The notes: generated from the sequence alone by a model not told the origin. Counted from the stretch's first letter, positions 47,697 through 56,882 are shown. The stretch: DNA of 64,000 bases from Actinomadura_E scrupuli (GCF_050971785.1 NZ_JBPCCU010000007.1:186001-250000); one strand, 5' to 3'. Translations and numbers: made by a program.

Positions 47697-47859
47697 CGGC
47701 AGCCTCCTCGTCATGCCGAGGCTATCGATTCTTGACCTTGAATTCGCCCGCGGACCACCACGGAATCCGTCGTGTCCGGCACGTGCCCGGCCCGACGTGC
47801 CGCGCCACGCCCCCAGGTCGGGCTCCGGCGGCCGCCGGGCGCCTACAGTCACGGAGAGC

Positions 47860-48804
47860 ATGAACATCGTCCTGCACGGCACGGCCGGCCCGGCCGGCTG
47901 GCCCGAACCCGACTGCCGGTGCGCCTCCTGCTCGCGGTTGCGCGCCGCCGGGATCCGCCACGAGCCGACCCGGGTCTCCATCGACGGCGTGCCACTGGAG
48001 AAGTGCTCGCGCTGGGGGGTCCCCGGCGGCTTCGACGTGCTCACCCCGGGCGGTGCGCGCCTGCTGGTGGCCTCCGGCCCCGGCCGGTGCCCCGAGCCCG
48101 TCCCGGACACCCGGTACGACGCCGTACTGCTCGACCTGGCGGACCGACCGCAGCATCTGGGGCTGCTGCGCCACCTCGGCGCCGTGACGGCGGCGACCGA
48201 GGTCCACGCCGTGTACGTGGACCACCGGACCGCCTCCCCCGGCGAGCTGGAACGCCGGCTCGGCTGGTGGCGGCGGCCCCGGCCCGGGCCGCACCGCACC
48301 CTGCTGCTGGGCGGCGCCCGGTCCGGGAAGTCGGCGGAGGCAGAACTGCGGCTGGCGGCCGACCCGTCGGTCACCTACCTGGCCACCGGGGTGCTCCGCG
48401 ACGACGACCCGGAGTGGACCGCCCGGATCGAGCAGCACCGGGAACGGCGCCCGTCCTGGTGGCGGACCGTCGAGACCACCGACGTCGCCCCGTTTCTGCG
48501 CGCGGCCACCGGGGCGGTCCTCCTCGACGGCGTCGGCACCTGGCTGGCGGCCACCATGGACGCGTGCGGCGCCTGGGACGACGTGGCGGCCGTACGGCCG
48601 CGGATCGAGGAGCTGGTCGAGGCCTGGCGGGACACCGGGGCGCGGGTGGTGGCCGTGAGCGACGAGGTCGGCCTGTCGCTGGTGCCGACGAGCCCGGCCG
48701 GGCGGGCCTTCCGGGACGCGCTCGGCCGGCTCAACCAGCGGCTGGCCGCGGAGTCCGAGGAGACCGCGCTGGTCGTCGCCGGCCGGGTCACGGACCTGCC
48801 ATGA
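47860..48804 (+). CDS. cobU: Bifunctional adenosylcobinamide kinase/guanylyltransferase with N-terminal extension
   Basis: A 314-residue enzyme that phosphorylates adenosylcobinamide and attaches GMP, late steps of B12 assembly. The CobU domain (about 145-314) has the P-loop GGARSGKS (151-158), the guanylylation His region EQHRERRP, LLDGVGTWLA and VAVSDEVGLSLVP. The first 140 residues are a separate segment with a Cys cluster C-x-C-x2-C (19, 21, 24), perhaps remnant of a metallo-beta-lactamase-like domain seen in some actinobacterial CobU proteins. The ATG has GGAG six bases upstream. Its TGA overlaps the cobS ATG as ATGA. cobT, often in the same operon, is not seen. Confidence 0.9.
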   Translation: MNIVLHGTAGPAGWPEPDCRCASCSRLRAAGIRHEPTRVSIDGVPLEKCSRWGVPGGFDVLTPGGARLLVASGPGRCPEPVPDTRYDAVLLDLADRPQHLGLLRHLGAVTAATEVHAVYVDHRTASPGELERRLGWWRRPRPGPHRTLLLGGARSGKSAEAELRLAADPSVTYLATGVLRDDDPEWTARIEQHRERRPSWWRTVETTDVAPFLRAATGAVLLDGVGTWLAATMDACGAWDDVAAVRPRIEELVEAWRDTGARVVAVSDEVGLSLVPTSPAGRAFRDALGRLNQRLAAESEETALVVAGRVTDLP

Positions 48805-49577
48805 GGCACCCCCTCACCGCCGGGCCGCGGCTGGCGATCACGTTGCTCACGGTCCTCCCGCTGCGCGCCGGCCCGGTCGACCGGACGACCGCCGGCCGGG
48901 CGATGACCCTGGCGCCGGCCGCCGGGCTGGTCGTCGGCGCGGTCGCCGCCGCGGTCCTCGCCACCGGGGACGGGGCCGGCCTCGGCCATCCGACGGCGGC
49001 CGCGCTCGCGATGGCGTCGGCGGCCGTGATGACGCGCGCCCTGCATCTGGACGGGCTCGCCGACGTCGCCGACGGGCTGGGCAGCGCGCGGCCCGCGCCC
49101 GAGGCTCTGGCGATCATGAAGCGGTCCGACATCGGCCCGTTCGGCGTGGTCACGCTGGTCTTCACCCTCCTCGTGCAGGTCGGTGCGCTGGCCCAGGCCA
49201 CGGGACGCGGGCACGGCGCCCTGGCGGTGGTGATCGCCGCGGTCACCGGCCGGCTCGCCGTGACGTGGGCCTGCCGCCAGGGCGTCCCCGCCGCGCGGCC
49301 GGACGGCCTGGGCGCGCTGGTCGCCGGGTCGGTGCGGACCCCGGCCGCCGTGGTGGTCACCGCCCTGGTCCTGGCCGCCGCGGCACTGGGCGGGGCCGCG
49401 AGCGCCGGCCCCCGGGGCGCCGTCCTCGCCGCCCTCTCGGTGCTCGCGGGCCTGGCGGTGGCCGCCGGGGCACGGTGGCACACGACCCGCCGGCTCGGCG
49501 GCGTCACCGGGGACGTCCTCGGCGCGCTGGTCGAGCTCGGCGCCACCGCCGCCCTGATCGTCCTGGCGGTCCTGTGA
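48801..49577 (+). CDS. cobS: Adenosylcobinamide-GDP ribazoletransferase
   Basis: A 258-residue membrane enzyme that joins adenosylcobinamide-GDP with alpha-ribazole (or its phosphate) to make cobalamin. The metal-binding motif DGLADVADGLG (about 76-86) and the following KRSDIGPFG match the family. Six to seven hydrophobic helices follow. The ATG overlaps the cobU stop, so both enzymes are translationally coupled. The organism therefore has at least the nucleotide-loop end of B12 synthesis; corrin-ring genes are not in this window. No cobalamin riboswitch is visible upstream of cobU. Confidence 0.92.
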   Translation: MRHPLTAGPRLAITLLTVLPLRAGPVDRTTAGRAMTLAPAAGLVVGAVAAAVLATGDGAGLGHPTAAALAMASAAVMTRALHLDGLADVADGLGSARPAPEALAIMKRSDIGPFGVVTLVFTLLVQVGALAQATGRGHGALAVVIAAVTGRLAVTWACRQGVPAARPDGLGALVAGSVRTPAAVVVTALVLAAAALGGAASAGPRGAVLAALSVLAGLAVAAGARWHTTRRLGGVTGDVLGALVELGATAALIVLAVL

Positions 49578-49699
49578 ACCACGGGCATCGCGCCGCGCCA
49601 CCTGGCCGGACGTCCCCGCCACGCCCGGCCGGGCCCGGGACGGCAATGCTTGATCCGAAAGGGCGAAAGCGGTCAGTGACACGACTACGATCGGACTAC

Positions 49700-51193
49700 G
49701 TGACGACCATCAGCCTTGACAGCACAGCTCCGGACGCCCTCGACGCCGACGCGATCGTGATCGGCGTCCTCCCCTCGGACTCCGGCCCGGCCCTCGCCGC
49801 GGGTGCGCAGGACGTCGACCGGGCGTACGGCGGACGGCTCACCGAGGCGCTGGGCACCCTCGGAGCGTCCGGCAAGGCCGGTGAGATCACCAAGCTCCCC
49901 ACCCTCGGCTCGCTGCCCGTGCCGCTCGTCGTCGCGGTCGGGCTCGGCGAGGACCCGGGCGCCGAGGAGCTGCGCCGGGCCGCCGGTGTCGCGGTCCGCG
50001 CCCTGGCCGGATCGGCGAAGGTCGCGCTGGCGCTGCCCAACGGATCGGCCGACGAGGCCGGCGCGGTGGCGACCGGCGCGCTGCTGGGCAACTACTCGTA
50101 CCTGAAGTACCGCACCGGGAACGGCCAGAAGGCCCCCGTCGAGCACATCACCGTGCTGACCGCGGCGGGCTCCGCACCCGACGGGACGGCCGACGCCGTC
50201 CGCCGCGCCGAGGTGCTGGCCGCCTCGGTCGTGCTGGTGCGCGACCTGGTCAACACCCCGCCGTCCGACCTCAGCCCGGAGGACTTCGCCGAGGCCGCCG
50301 CCCAGGTGGCCGTGGAGAACAAGCTCGACATCGAGGTGCTCGACGAGACCGCCCTGATCGAGGGCGGGTACGGCGGGATCGCGGGCGTTGGGCAGGGCTC
50401 GGTCAACCCGCCCCGGCTGGTCCGGCTCGCCTACAGCCACCCGGACGCCACCCGCACCGTGGCCTTCGTCGGCAAGGGCATCACGTTCGACACCGGGGGC
50501 CTGTCCCTCAAGCCGTCCGAGGCCATGGACTGGATGAAGTCCGACATGGGAGGCGCCGCCGCCGTGCTCGGCGCGCTGCAGGCGGTCGCGAGGCTGCAGC
50601 CCAGGGTGAACGTCATCGGCTACCTCCCGATGGCCGAGAACATGCCGAGCGGCACCGCGCAGCGCCCCTCCGACGTGATCACGATCTACGGCGGCAAGAC
50701 CGTCGAGGTGCTCAACACCGACGCCGAGGGCCGGCTGATCCTGGCCGACGCCCTCGTGCGCGCCGCCGAGGACGAGCCCGACCTGGTCGTCGACGTGGCC
50801 ACCCTCACCGGCGCGCAACTGGTCGCCCTCGGCACCCGGACCGCCGGAGTCATGGCCAACGACGACGAGGTCCGTGAGAAGGTGGTTTCGGCGGCCGAGC
50901 GTGCCGGCGAGGCCGCCTGGCCGATGCCGCTGCCCGAGGAACTGCGCAAGGGGCTCGACTCCCCGGTCGCCGACCTCGCCAACATCAGCCCCGACCGCTG
51001 GGGCGGCATGCTGGTGGCAGGGATCTTCCTGAGGGAGTTCGTCGCCGACGACCTCCGCTGGGCGCACATCGACATCGCGGGCCCGTCCTTCCACAAGGGC
51101 GAGCCGTACGGCTACACCCCCAAGGGCGGCACCGGCGCGGCCACCCGCACGTTGGTCCAGATCGCGGAGGATGTCGCGTCAGGCACACTCTGA
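49700..51193 (+). CDS. pepA: Leucyl aminopeptidase (M17)
   Basis: A 497-residue cytosolic aminopeptidase releasing N-terminal residues from peptides. The M17 signature NTDAEGRL (about 338-345) with the two-metal site, the GKGITFDTGG block (about 257-266) carrying the catalytic Lys and metal Asp, and VDVATLTGA are all present. The variable N-terminal domain is normal. The GTG start is eight bases after TACGAT, without Shine-Dalgarno, consistent with a leaderless transcript; earlier frames belong to cobS. Gene order pepA-lpd-sucB matches other actinomycetes, though pepA and lpd are 103 bases apart. Confidence 0.93.
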   Translation: MTTISLDSTAPDALDADAIVIGVLPSDSGPALAAGAQDVDRAYGGRLTEALGTLGASGKAGEITKLPTLGSLPVPLVVAVGLGEDPGAEELRRAAGVAVRALAGSAKVALALPNGSADEAGAVATGALLGNYSYLKYRTGNGQKAPVEHITVLTAAGSAPDGTADAVRRAEVLAASVVLVRDLVNTPPSDLSPEDFAEAAAQVAVENKLDIEVLDETALIEGGYGGIAGVGQGSVNPPRLVRLAYSHPDATRTVAFVGKGITFDTGGLSLKPSEAMDWMKSDMGGAAAVLGALQAVARLQPRVNVIGYLPMAENMPSGTAQRPSDVITIYGGKTVEVLNTDAEGRLILADALVRAAEDEPDLVVDVATLTGAQLVALGTRTAGVMANDDEVREKVVSAAERAGEAAWPMPLPEELRKGLDSPVADLANISPDRWGGMLVAGIFLREFVADDLRWAHIDIAGPSFHKGEPYGYTPKGGTGAATRTLVQIAEDVASGTL

Positions 51194-51296
51194 GGCCCTG
51201 GTACTTATCAGTCGGCAAAAATGAAAAGATTGCCCCACCCAGCATTTCGATCTCCATGCGCCAGAAGCGCGTAGATCAGCATTGAAGGAGCGTCCC

Positions 51297-52676
51297 GTGA
51301 CGAATGGCAGCGGCCCCTACGACATCGTCGTTCTGGGTGGCGGCAGCGGCGGATACGCGTGTGCCCTCCGAGCGGTCGAGCTCGGCAAGACGGTCGCGCT
51401 CATCGAGAAGGACAAACTGGGGGGTACCTGCCTCAACCGAGGCTGCATCCCCACCAAGGCCCTCCTGCACGCCGCCGAAGTGGCCGACCAGACCCGGGAA
51501 GCCGGGACCTTCGGGATCAAGGCCACCTTCGAGGGCATCGACGTCGCCGGCGTCAACGCCTACAAGGACAAGGTGGTCACCACCACCGTCAAGGGCCTGA
51601 CCGGGCTGCTCAAGAGCAAGGGCATCACGATCATCGAGGGGGCCGGCCGCCTCGTCGGCCCCACCCAGGTCCAGGTGGGCGACTCCGTCATCGAGGGCCG
51701 GCACATCGTGCTGGCCACCGGCTCGGTGCCCAAGTCGCTGCCCGGCCTCGACCTGGACGGCGAGCGGATCATCTCCAGCGACCACGCGCTGGTCCTGGAC
51801 CGGGTCCCGCAGTCGGTGGTCATCCTGGGCGGCGGCGTCATCGGGGTCGAGTTCGCCAGCGTCTGGCGCTCCTTCGGCGCCGAGGTGACCATCGTGGAGG
51901 CGCTCCCGCACCTGCTGCCGCTGGAGGAGGAGTCCAACTCCAAGCGCCTGGAGCGGGCGTTCCGCAAGCGCGGCATCAAGTTCGAGCTCGGCGTCCGGTT
52001 CGAGAGCGTCAAGAACACCAACAGCGGCGTCGCGGTCACCCTCGAGGGCGGCAAGAGCATCGACGCCGAGATCATGCTGGTGGCCGTCGGCCGCGGCCCG
52101 GTCTCGCAGGACCTCGGCTTCGAGGAGGCCGGCGTCGAGGTCGAGCGCGGCTTCGTCAAGGTCGACGAGTACTGCCAGACCAGCGTGCCCACCATCTCCG
52201 CGGTCGGTGACCTGATCCCGACCCTGCAGCTGGCCCACGTCGGCTTCGCCGAGGGCATCCTCGTCGCCGAGCGGCTGGGCGGGCTCGAGCCGGCCCCCAT
52301 CGACTACGACGGCGTGCCGCGCATCACCTACTCCGAGCCCGAGGTCGCCTCGGTGGGGATCACCTCCGCCGTGGCCAAGGAACGCGGGTACGAGATCAAG
52401 GAGATCACCTACGACCTCGCCGGCAACCCGAAGAGCAAGATCCTCGGAACGCAGGGCGAGGTCAAGGTGATCGCTCAGAAGGACGGCCCCGTCCTGGGCA
52501 TCCACATGGTCGGCAGCCGGGTCGGCGAGCTCGTCGCGGAGGGACAGCTGATCTACAACTGGGAGGCCCACCCGTCCGATGTCGCTCAGCTGATCCACCC
52601 CCACCCCACCCAGTCCGAGGCGATCGGCGAGGCTCATCTCGCCCTCGCCGGTAAACCGCTTCATGTCCACGGCTGA
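51297..52676 (+). CDS. lpdA: Dihydrolipoyl dehydrogenase
   Basis: A 459-residue FAD enzyme that reoxidises the lipoyl groups of 2-oxoacid dehydrogenases using NAD. It has the FAD-binding VVLGGGSGGYACALRA, the redox disulfide in GGTCLNRGCIPTK (about 42-54), the NAD-binding LGGGVIGVEFAS (about 175-186) and the interface His-Glu pair in HPHPTQSE (about 434-441). The GTG start follows AAGGAG. sucB starts 36 bases downstream and should be co-transcribed. The enzyme likely serves both the 2-oxoglutarate and pyruvate dehydrogenase complexes. Confidence 0.95.
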   Translation: MTNGSGPYDIVVLGGGSGGYACALRAVELGKTVALIEKDKLGGTCLNRGCIPTKALLHAAEVADQTREAGTFGIKATFEGIDVAGVNAYKDKVVTTTVKGLTGLLKSKGITIIEGAGRLVGPTQVQVGDSVIEGRHIVLATGSVPKSLPGLDLDGERIISSDHALVLDRVPQSVVILGGGVIGVEFASVWRSFGAEVTIVEALPHLLPLEEESNSKRLERAFRKRGIKFELGVRFESVKNTNSGVAVTLEGGKSIDAEIMLVAVGRGPVSQDLGFEEAGVEVERGFVKVDEYCQTSVPTISAVGDLIPTLQLAHVGFAEGILVAERLGGLEPAPIDYDGVPRITYSEPEVASVGITSAVAKERGYEIKEITYDLAGNPKSKILGTQGEVKVIAQKDGPVLGIHMVGSRVGELVAEGQLIYNWEAHPSDVAQLIHPHPTQSEAIGEAHLALAGKPLHVHG

Positions 52677-52712
52677 CAGCCGCACCAGTATTTGAAGGAG
52701 TCGCTGAGAACC

Positions 52713-54200
52713 ATGCCGGTCTCCGTCACCATGCCCCAGCTCGGCGAGAGCGTCACCGAGGGCACCGTCACCCGCTGGCTCAAGAAGGAGGGTGAGCACG
52801 TCGATGCCGACGAGCCGCTCCTCGAGGTATCGACCGACAAGGTCGACACCGAGATTCCCTCCCCGGCCTCGGGCACGCTGAGCAGCATCACCGTCGCCGA
52901 GGACGAGACCGTCGAGGTCGGCGCCGAGCTCGCGATCATCGCTCAGGAGGGCGAGGCGTCGTCCAACGGCAGCGGCCCCGCCACCGAGGAGACCGCCCCG
53001 GCCCCGCAGGAGGCGGCGCCGCAGGCGGCGGCCCCGGCACCGGCCCAGCAGCCGTCCCCGGGTCCCTGGCCGCCCGCGCCCGCCGCCCCGCAGGCGCCGG
53101 TGCCGCAGCAGGCTCCGGCACCGGCCGCCCCGCAGGCTCCCGCCGCGCAGGAGCCCCCCGCGCAGCAGGCCCCGGAGCAGGAGGCCCCCGCCGCGGAGCC
53201 CGAGGCACCGTCGGGTGAGAGCCCGTACGTCACGCCGCTGGTACGCAAGCTCGCCTCCGAGCACGGCGTGGACCTGTCCGCGGTCGACGGCACCGGGGTC
53301 GGGGGGCGGATCCGCAAGCAGGACGTCCTGGAGGCCGCCAAGGCCGCTCAGGCCGCCGCGCAGGCCGCCAAGGCCGCCCAGGCCCAGCCTCAGGCACCCG
53401 CACCGGCCGCGGCTCCCGCCGCTCCGGCGGCACAGGCCGCCGAGGTCTCCGGCCCGTCGCCGGAGGCCGCGCAGCTGCGCGGCAAGACCGAGAAGATGTC
53501 GCGCATCCGGCAGACGATCGCCAAGCGGATGGTCGAGTCGCTCCAGGTCTCGGCGCAGCTCACCACGGTGGTCGAGGTCGACGTCACCAAGATCGCCAGG
53601 CTGCGCGACCTGGCCAAGAAGGACTTCCTCGCCCGCGAGGGCGTCAAGCTGTCCTTCCTGCCGTTCTTCGCCAAGGCGGCCGTCGAGGCGCTCAAGCAGC
53701 ACCCCAAGCTCAACGCCGTCATCGACTCCGAGGCCAACGAGGTCACCTACCACGACGCCGAGCACCTCGGTATCGCGGTGGACGCCGAGAAGGGCCTGAT
53801 GGTCCCGGTGATCAAGAGCGCCGGCGACCTCAACCTGGCCGGGCTGGCCCACAAGATCGCCGATCTGGCGAGCCGTACGCGTGGCAACAAGGTGAGCCCG
53901 GACGAGCTCAGCGGCGGCACCTTCACGCTGACCAACACCGGCAGCCGCGGCGCGCTGTTCGACACGCCGATCCTCAACCAGCCGCAGGTCGGCATGCTGG
54001 GCACCGGCGCGGTCGTCCGCCGCCCGGTGGTCGTCGACGACCCCGACCTGGGCGAGGTCATCGCCATCCGGTCGATGGTCTACCTGGCGCTGAGCTACGA
54101 CCACCGGCTGGTCGACGGCGCCGACGCCGCCCGCTTCCTCCAGACGGTCAAGCACCGTCTCGAGGAGGGCAAGTTCGAGGCCGAGCTCGGCGTGGGCTGA
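52713..54200 (+). CDS. sucB: Dihydrolipoyllysine acyltransferase (E2), 2-oxoglutarate dehydrogenase type
   Basis: A 495-residue E2 core protein with a single N-terminal lipoyl domain (1-78, modified Lys43 in STDKVDTEI), a long Ala/Pro/Gln-rich swinging linker (about 85-165), a peripheral subunit-binding domain (about 169-207, VTPLVRKLASEHGVDLSAV), another Ala/Lys-rich linker and the catalytic acyltransferase domain ending with SYDHRLVDGADAARFL (catalytic His and Asp). Substrate, succinyl or acetyl, cannot be settled by eye; the actinobacterial literature treats this gene as the shared PDH/ODH E2. The ATG is 12 bases from GGAG; a TTG at 52692 is an alternative. Lipoylation would come from LipB and LipA encoded near 58.7-61.4 kb. 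Confidence 0.9.
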   Translation: MPVSVTMPQLGESVTEGTVTRWLKKEGEHVDADEPLLEVSTDKVDTEIPSPASGTLSSITVAEDETVEVGAELAIIAQEGEASSNGSGPATEETAPAPQEAAPQAAAPAPAQQPSPGPWPPAPAAPQAPVPQQAPAPAAPQAPAAQEPPAQQAPEQEAPAAEPEAPSGESPYVTPLVRKLASEHGVDLSAVDGTGVGGRIRKQDVLEAAKAAQAAAQAAKAAQAQPQAPAPAAAPAAPAAQAAEVSGPSPEAAQLRGKTEKMSRIRQTIAKRMVESLQVSAQLTTVVEVDVTKIARLRDLAKKDFLAREGVKLSFLPFFAKAAVEALKQHPKLNAVIDSEANEVTYHDAEHLGIAVDAEKGLMVPVIKSAGDLNLAGLAHKIADLASRTRGNKVSPDELSGGTFTLTNTGSRGALFDTPILNQPQVGMLGTGAVVRRPVVVDDPDLGEVIAIRSMVYLALSYDHRLVDGADAARFLQTVKHRLEEGKFEAELGVG

Positions 54201-54216
54201 TCTCACGCATCACCGC

Positions 54217-54260
54217 CCGGACCCCCTCACCGCCGCACCGGCGCCGGTGAGGGGGTCCGG
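54217..54260 (+). terminator. Terminator of the lpd-sucB unit
   Basis: CCGGACCCCCTCACCG and CGGTGAGGGGGTCCGG form a perfect 16-base stem around a 12-base loop, 16 bases after sucB. Confidence 0.8.
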
Positions 54261-54428
54261 CGTCTCCGGGCCGGGGCACCGGCGGGTCGCCGGCCGGTTC
54301 TCAATACGGGTGCCGGCGGGTTCATTTCATAAACCCTTTATCGCGTTATCTCCCTGTCCATGGCCGCTGATTTCTCAGCTCATCGCCAGGGTGCCGGTCG
54401 CCCTCTCTCCTGTCGTACAGTGACGGCC

Positions 54429-55394
54429 ATGGAGTCCCCCGCGAGCATCGGACTGAATGGCAATGTCGCCAGTGTCGTGATTTACCTGAAGGTCCGCGAA
54501 GGCCGCGAGGAGGAGTACCGGCACTGGCAGGACAGGATCGACGCCGTCGCACGCGGTTTCGCCGGATTCGAGGACACCGAGGTATATCCGGCGGGCCCGG
54601 ACCAGCCCGGCGCGTGGGTCGTCGTCTATCGCTTCCGCGATGTCGGCCTGCTGACCGCCTGGCTGGATTCCACGGCTCGCCGGGAGCTGCTGGACGAGGG
54701 CCTGCCGCTCTTCGACGGGCCGGCGAAGCAGGAGGTCCTGACCGGTGGGGCGCCCAGCCGGGAGGTGGTGACGGCGGTCATCTCGCACCGGGTGCGGCCG
54801 GGCCGGGAAGAGGAGTTCGCCCGGTGGCAGGACAGGGTCCGCAGAGCGCAGGAGAAGTTCCCCGGTTTCCTGGGATCCGAGCTTTTCAGCCCCGTGCCGG
54901 GAATTCAGGATAACTGGGTCGCAGTGGTGCGTTTCGCCACCCGCGTGCACCTCGACGAATGGCTGGAATCCGACGAACGCGCCAGGCTTCTGGAGCAGGG
55001 CCGCGGCGACTTCGTCTCCTACGACGTGCGTAAGATCAAATCGGCTTTCAGTGGCTGGTTCCGGTTCGACGGCCACGAGAAGGGGACCGTTCCCGACTGG
55101 AAACAGGCCATGTCCGTGATACTGGCCCTCTATCCCACCGTGATGATCCTCAACCTGACGCTGGGCAGGGGGCTGGCCGCGGCGGGGGCGCCGGGCTACC
55201 TCGCGCTCTTCCTCGGCAACGTGGTGAGCGTCGCCGTCCTCACCTGGCCGCTGATGCCGCTGGTCAACCGGATGCTCGCGTTCTGGCTGGTGCCGGGGCG
55301 CGCGGGCTCCCTCCGCGCCGAGGTCGCGGGCACCGCGGTCGTGGTCGTCTGCTGCCTGGCGTTCGTCACCGTCTTCGGCCTGACCACGAGCTGA
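54429..55394 (+). CDS. Membrane protein with two antibiotic-biosynthesis-monooxygenase (ABM) domains
   Basis: A 321-residue protein with two tandem ferredoxin-like ABM domains (about 13-105 and 113-205), both starting with a strand, then REGREEEYRHWQDR in the first and RPGREEEFARWQDR in the second. The near-identical helix shows internal duplication. Three hydrophobic helices follow (about 228-250, 258-283, 298-318). ABM domains can be small cofactor-free oxygenases or haem-degrading folds, but no catalytic residues stand out. The ATG is seven bases after TACAGT and lacks a Shine-Dalgarno, suggesting a leaderless mRNA. Function is unknown; I infer membrane-tethered sensing or oxidation. Confidence 0.82.
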   Translation: MESPASIGLNGNVASVVIYLKVREGREEEYRHWQDRIDAVARGFAGFEDTEVYPAGPDQPGAWVVVYRFRDVGLLTAWLDSTARRELLDEGLPLFDGPAKQEVLTGGAPSREVVTAVISHRVRPGREEEFARWQDRVRRAQEKFPGFLGSELFSPVPGIQDNWVAVVRFATRVHLDEWLESDERARLLEQGRGDFVSYDVRKIKSAFSGWFRFDGHEKGTVPDWKQAMSVILALYPTVMILNLTLGRGLAAAGAPGYLALFLGNVVSVAVLTWPLMPLVNRMLAFWLVPGRAGSLRAEVAGTAVVVVCCLAFVTVFGLTTS

Positions 55395-55490
55395 GACCCG
55401 CGCGTAGGGTGCCCGGCGGACAGGGCCCGCGCGGGCGGCACGACGCGGGTGGGACGACCGTACGAGAACCGTGCGAGAGAGGAGACGCCC

Positions 55491-56873
55491 ATGGGCGGTC
55501 CGAGACGTGCCCGCCATGTCGAGGAGGCGTTGATCTGGCGGGGCACCACCGGCTACGAGGAGGCCCGGGCGGGCACCCTGTGGAACGAGCTCACGCCGCG
55601 GCGGTTCCCGGAAGTGATCGTCCAGGCCTCCTCCGTGCGGGACGTCGTGGACGCGGTCGGGCTCGCCCGCTCGCACGGGCTGCGCGTCGCCGTACGGTCC
55701 GGCGGCCACAGCTGGTGCGGCTCCCCGCTGCGCGACGGGGGCATGCTGATCGACCTGTCCCGGCTCCGGGAGCAGAGCATCGATCCCGGCACCGCGACGG
55801 CGACCGTGCAGCCCGGTGTCACCGGCCGTGACCTCGCCCTGGCCCTCGAGGAGCACCGGCTCGCCTTTCCGGTGGGCCACTGCGGCTCGGTGGGCCTGGG
55901 CGGCTACCTCCTCGGCGGCGGGCTCGGCTGGAACTCCGGCAGCTGGGGACCGGCCTGCCGCAGTGTCCGGCAGATCGAGGCGGTGACGGCGGACGGCGAG
56001 CTCGTCGTCTGCGACGAGGAGCGGAACCCCGATCTGTTCTGGGCGGCGCGCGGGGCCGGCCCGGGGTTCTTCGCGATCGTCACCGCGTTCCGTCTCGGCC
56101 TCCATCCCCTCCCCGCGCAGATCACCACGACCGGCTACGTGTTCGCGCTGGCCGACCTCACGGAGGTGGCGCGCTGGACCGACGAGCTCGTGGCGGTGCT
56201 GCCGCCGGGCGTCGAGCTGAGCATCGTGCTCGGCACCGCGGACCCGGACCTGGCGGCGGTGCCGCCGGGGACCGCCGCGGTCACGGTCACGGCCACCGCC
56301 TTCGCCGCCACGCCGGACGAGGCGGCCCGGCTGCTCGCGCCGGTGCGCGAGTGCCCGCTCGCCGGGCGGGCGCTGTCCCGCCGGCCCCCGGAGCCGACCC
56401 CGTTCCACGTGCTCTTCGGCGGCTCCGGCGACCGGTGGCCCGGCCGGCACCGCTACGCCGCCGACACGCTGTGGTCGTCGGCGGACCTGGCGACGCTGCT
56501 GCCGAGGCTCGCCGGGCCCGCCGTGGAGGCGCCCTCCGCCAGGTCGCTGGTCCTGGTGGCCCCCGCGCCCGCCGGCCGCGCGGGCGGCCGGGCGCCGGAC
56601 ATGGCGTTCTCGGCACTCGGCGGCAGCTACCTCGTCGGCTACGCGATCTGGGACGACCCGGCCCGGGACGAGATGAACGGCCGCTGGCTGCAGGAGACCA
56701 TGCGGGCGGTGGAACCTCTCGGGACCGGCCACTACGTCGCCGAGACCGATCTCCTGGCGAGCCCCTCCCGGGCCGCGCGCTGCTATGCCCCGGCGGACTG
56801 GGAGCGCCTGTGCGCGATCCGGGCGGCACGCGACCCCGAGGGACTCTTCGAGCCCTATCTCGGCCCGGCATAG
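55491..56873 (+). CDS. FAD-binding oxidoreductase, berberine-bridge-enzyme-like
   Basis: A 460-residue PCMH/BBE-type flavoenzyme. The FAD domain has the covalent-attachment His73 in SGGHSWCG and a second candidate, Cys131 in VGHCGSVGLGG, the arrangement of bicovalently bound FAD (8-alpha-histidyl and 6-S-cysteinyl). The substrate domain spans about 200-420 and the C-terminal BBE segment contains the CYAPADWERL motif. Such enzymes oxidise sugars, alcohols or secondary metabolites. The ATG has GAGAGGAG ahead. The next gene's -10 hexamer contains the stop codon of this gene. No signal peptide, so cytoplasmic. Substrate unknown. Confidence 0.85.
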   Translation: MGGPRRARHVEEALIWRGTTGYEEARAGTLWNELTPRRFPEVIVQASSVRDVVDAVGLARSHGLRVAVRSGGHSWCGSPLRDGGMLIDLSRLREQSIDPGTATATVQPGVTGRDLALALEEHRLAFPVGHCGSVGLGGYLLGGGLGWNSGSWGPACRSVRQIEAVTADGELVVCDEERNPDLFWAARGAGPGFFAIVTAFRLGLHPLPAQITTTGYVFALADLTEVARWTDELVAVLPPGVELSIVLGTADPDLAAVPPGTAAVTVTATAFAATPDEAARLLAPVRECPLAGRALSRRPPEPTPFHVLFGGSGDRWPGRHRYAADTLWSSADLATLLPRLAGPAVEAPSARSLVLVAPAPAGRAGGRAPDMAFSALGGSYLVGYAIWDDPARDEMNGRWLQETMRAVEPLGTGHYVAETDLLASPSRAARCYAPADWERLCAIRAARDPEGLFEPYLGPA

Positions 56874-56882
56874 TCTGGCGGG

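Noticed and set aside
47844..47849. TACAGT as a leaderless -10 box of cobU
   Set aside because: The gap to the ATG is ten bases and a GGAG ribosome binding site is present, so a short leader is more likely.
51276..54206. A 976-codon minus-strand frame over lpdA and sucB
   Set aside because: Same cause: a shadow of two genes with full catalytic motifs on the plus strand.
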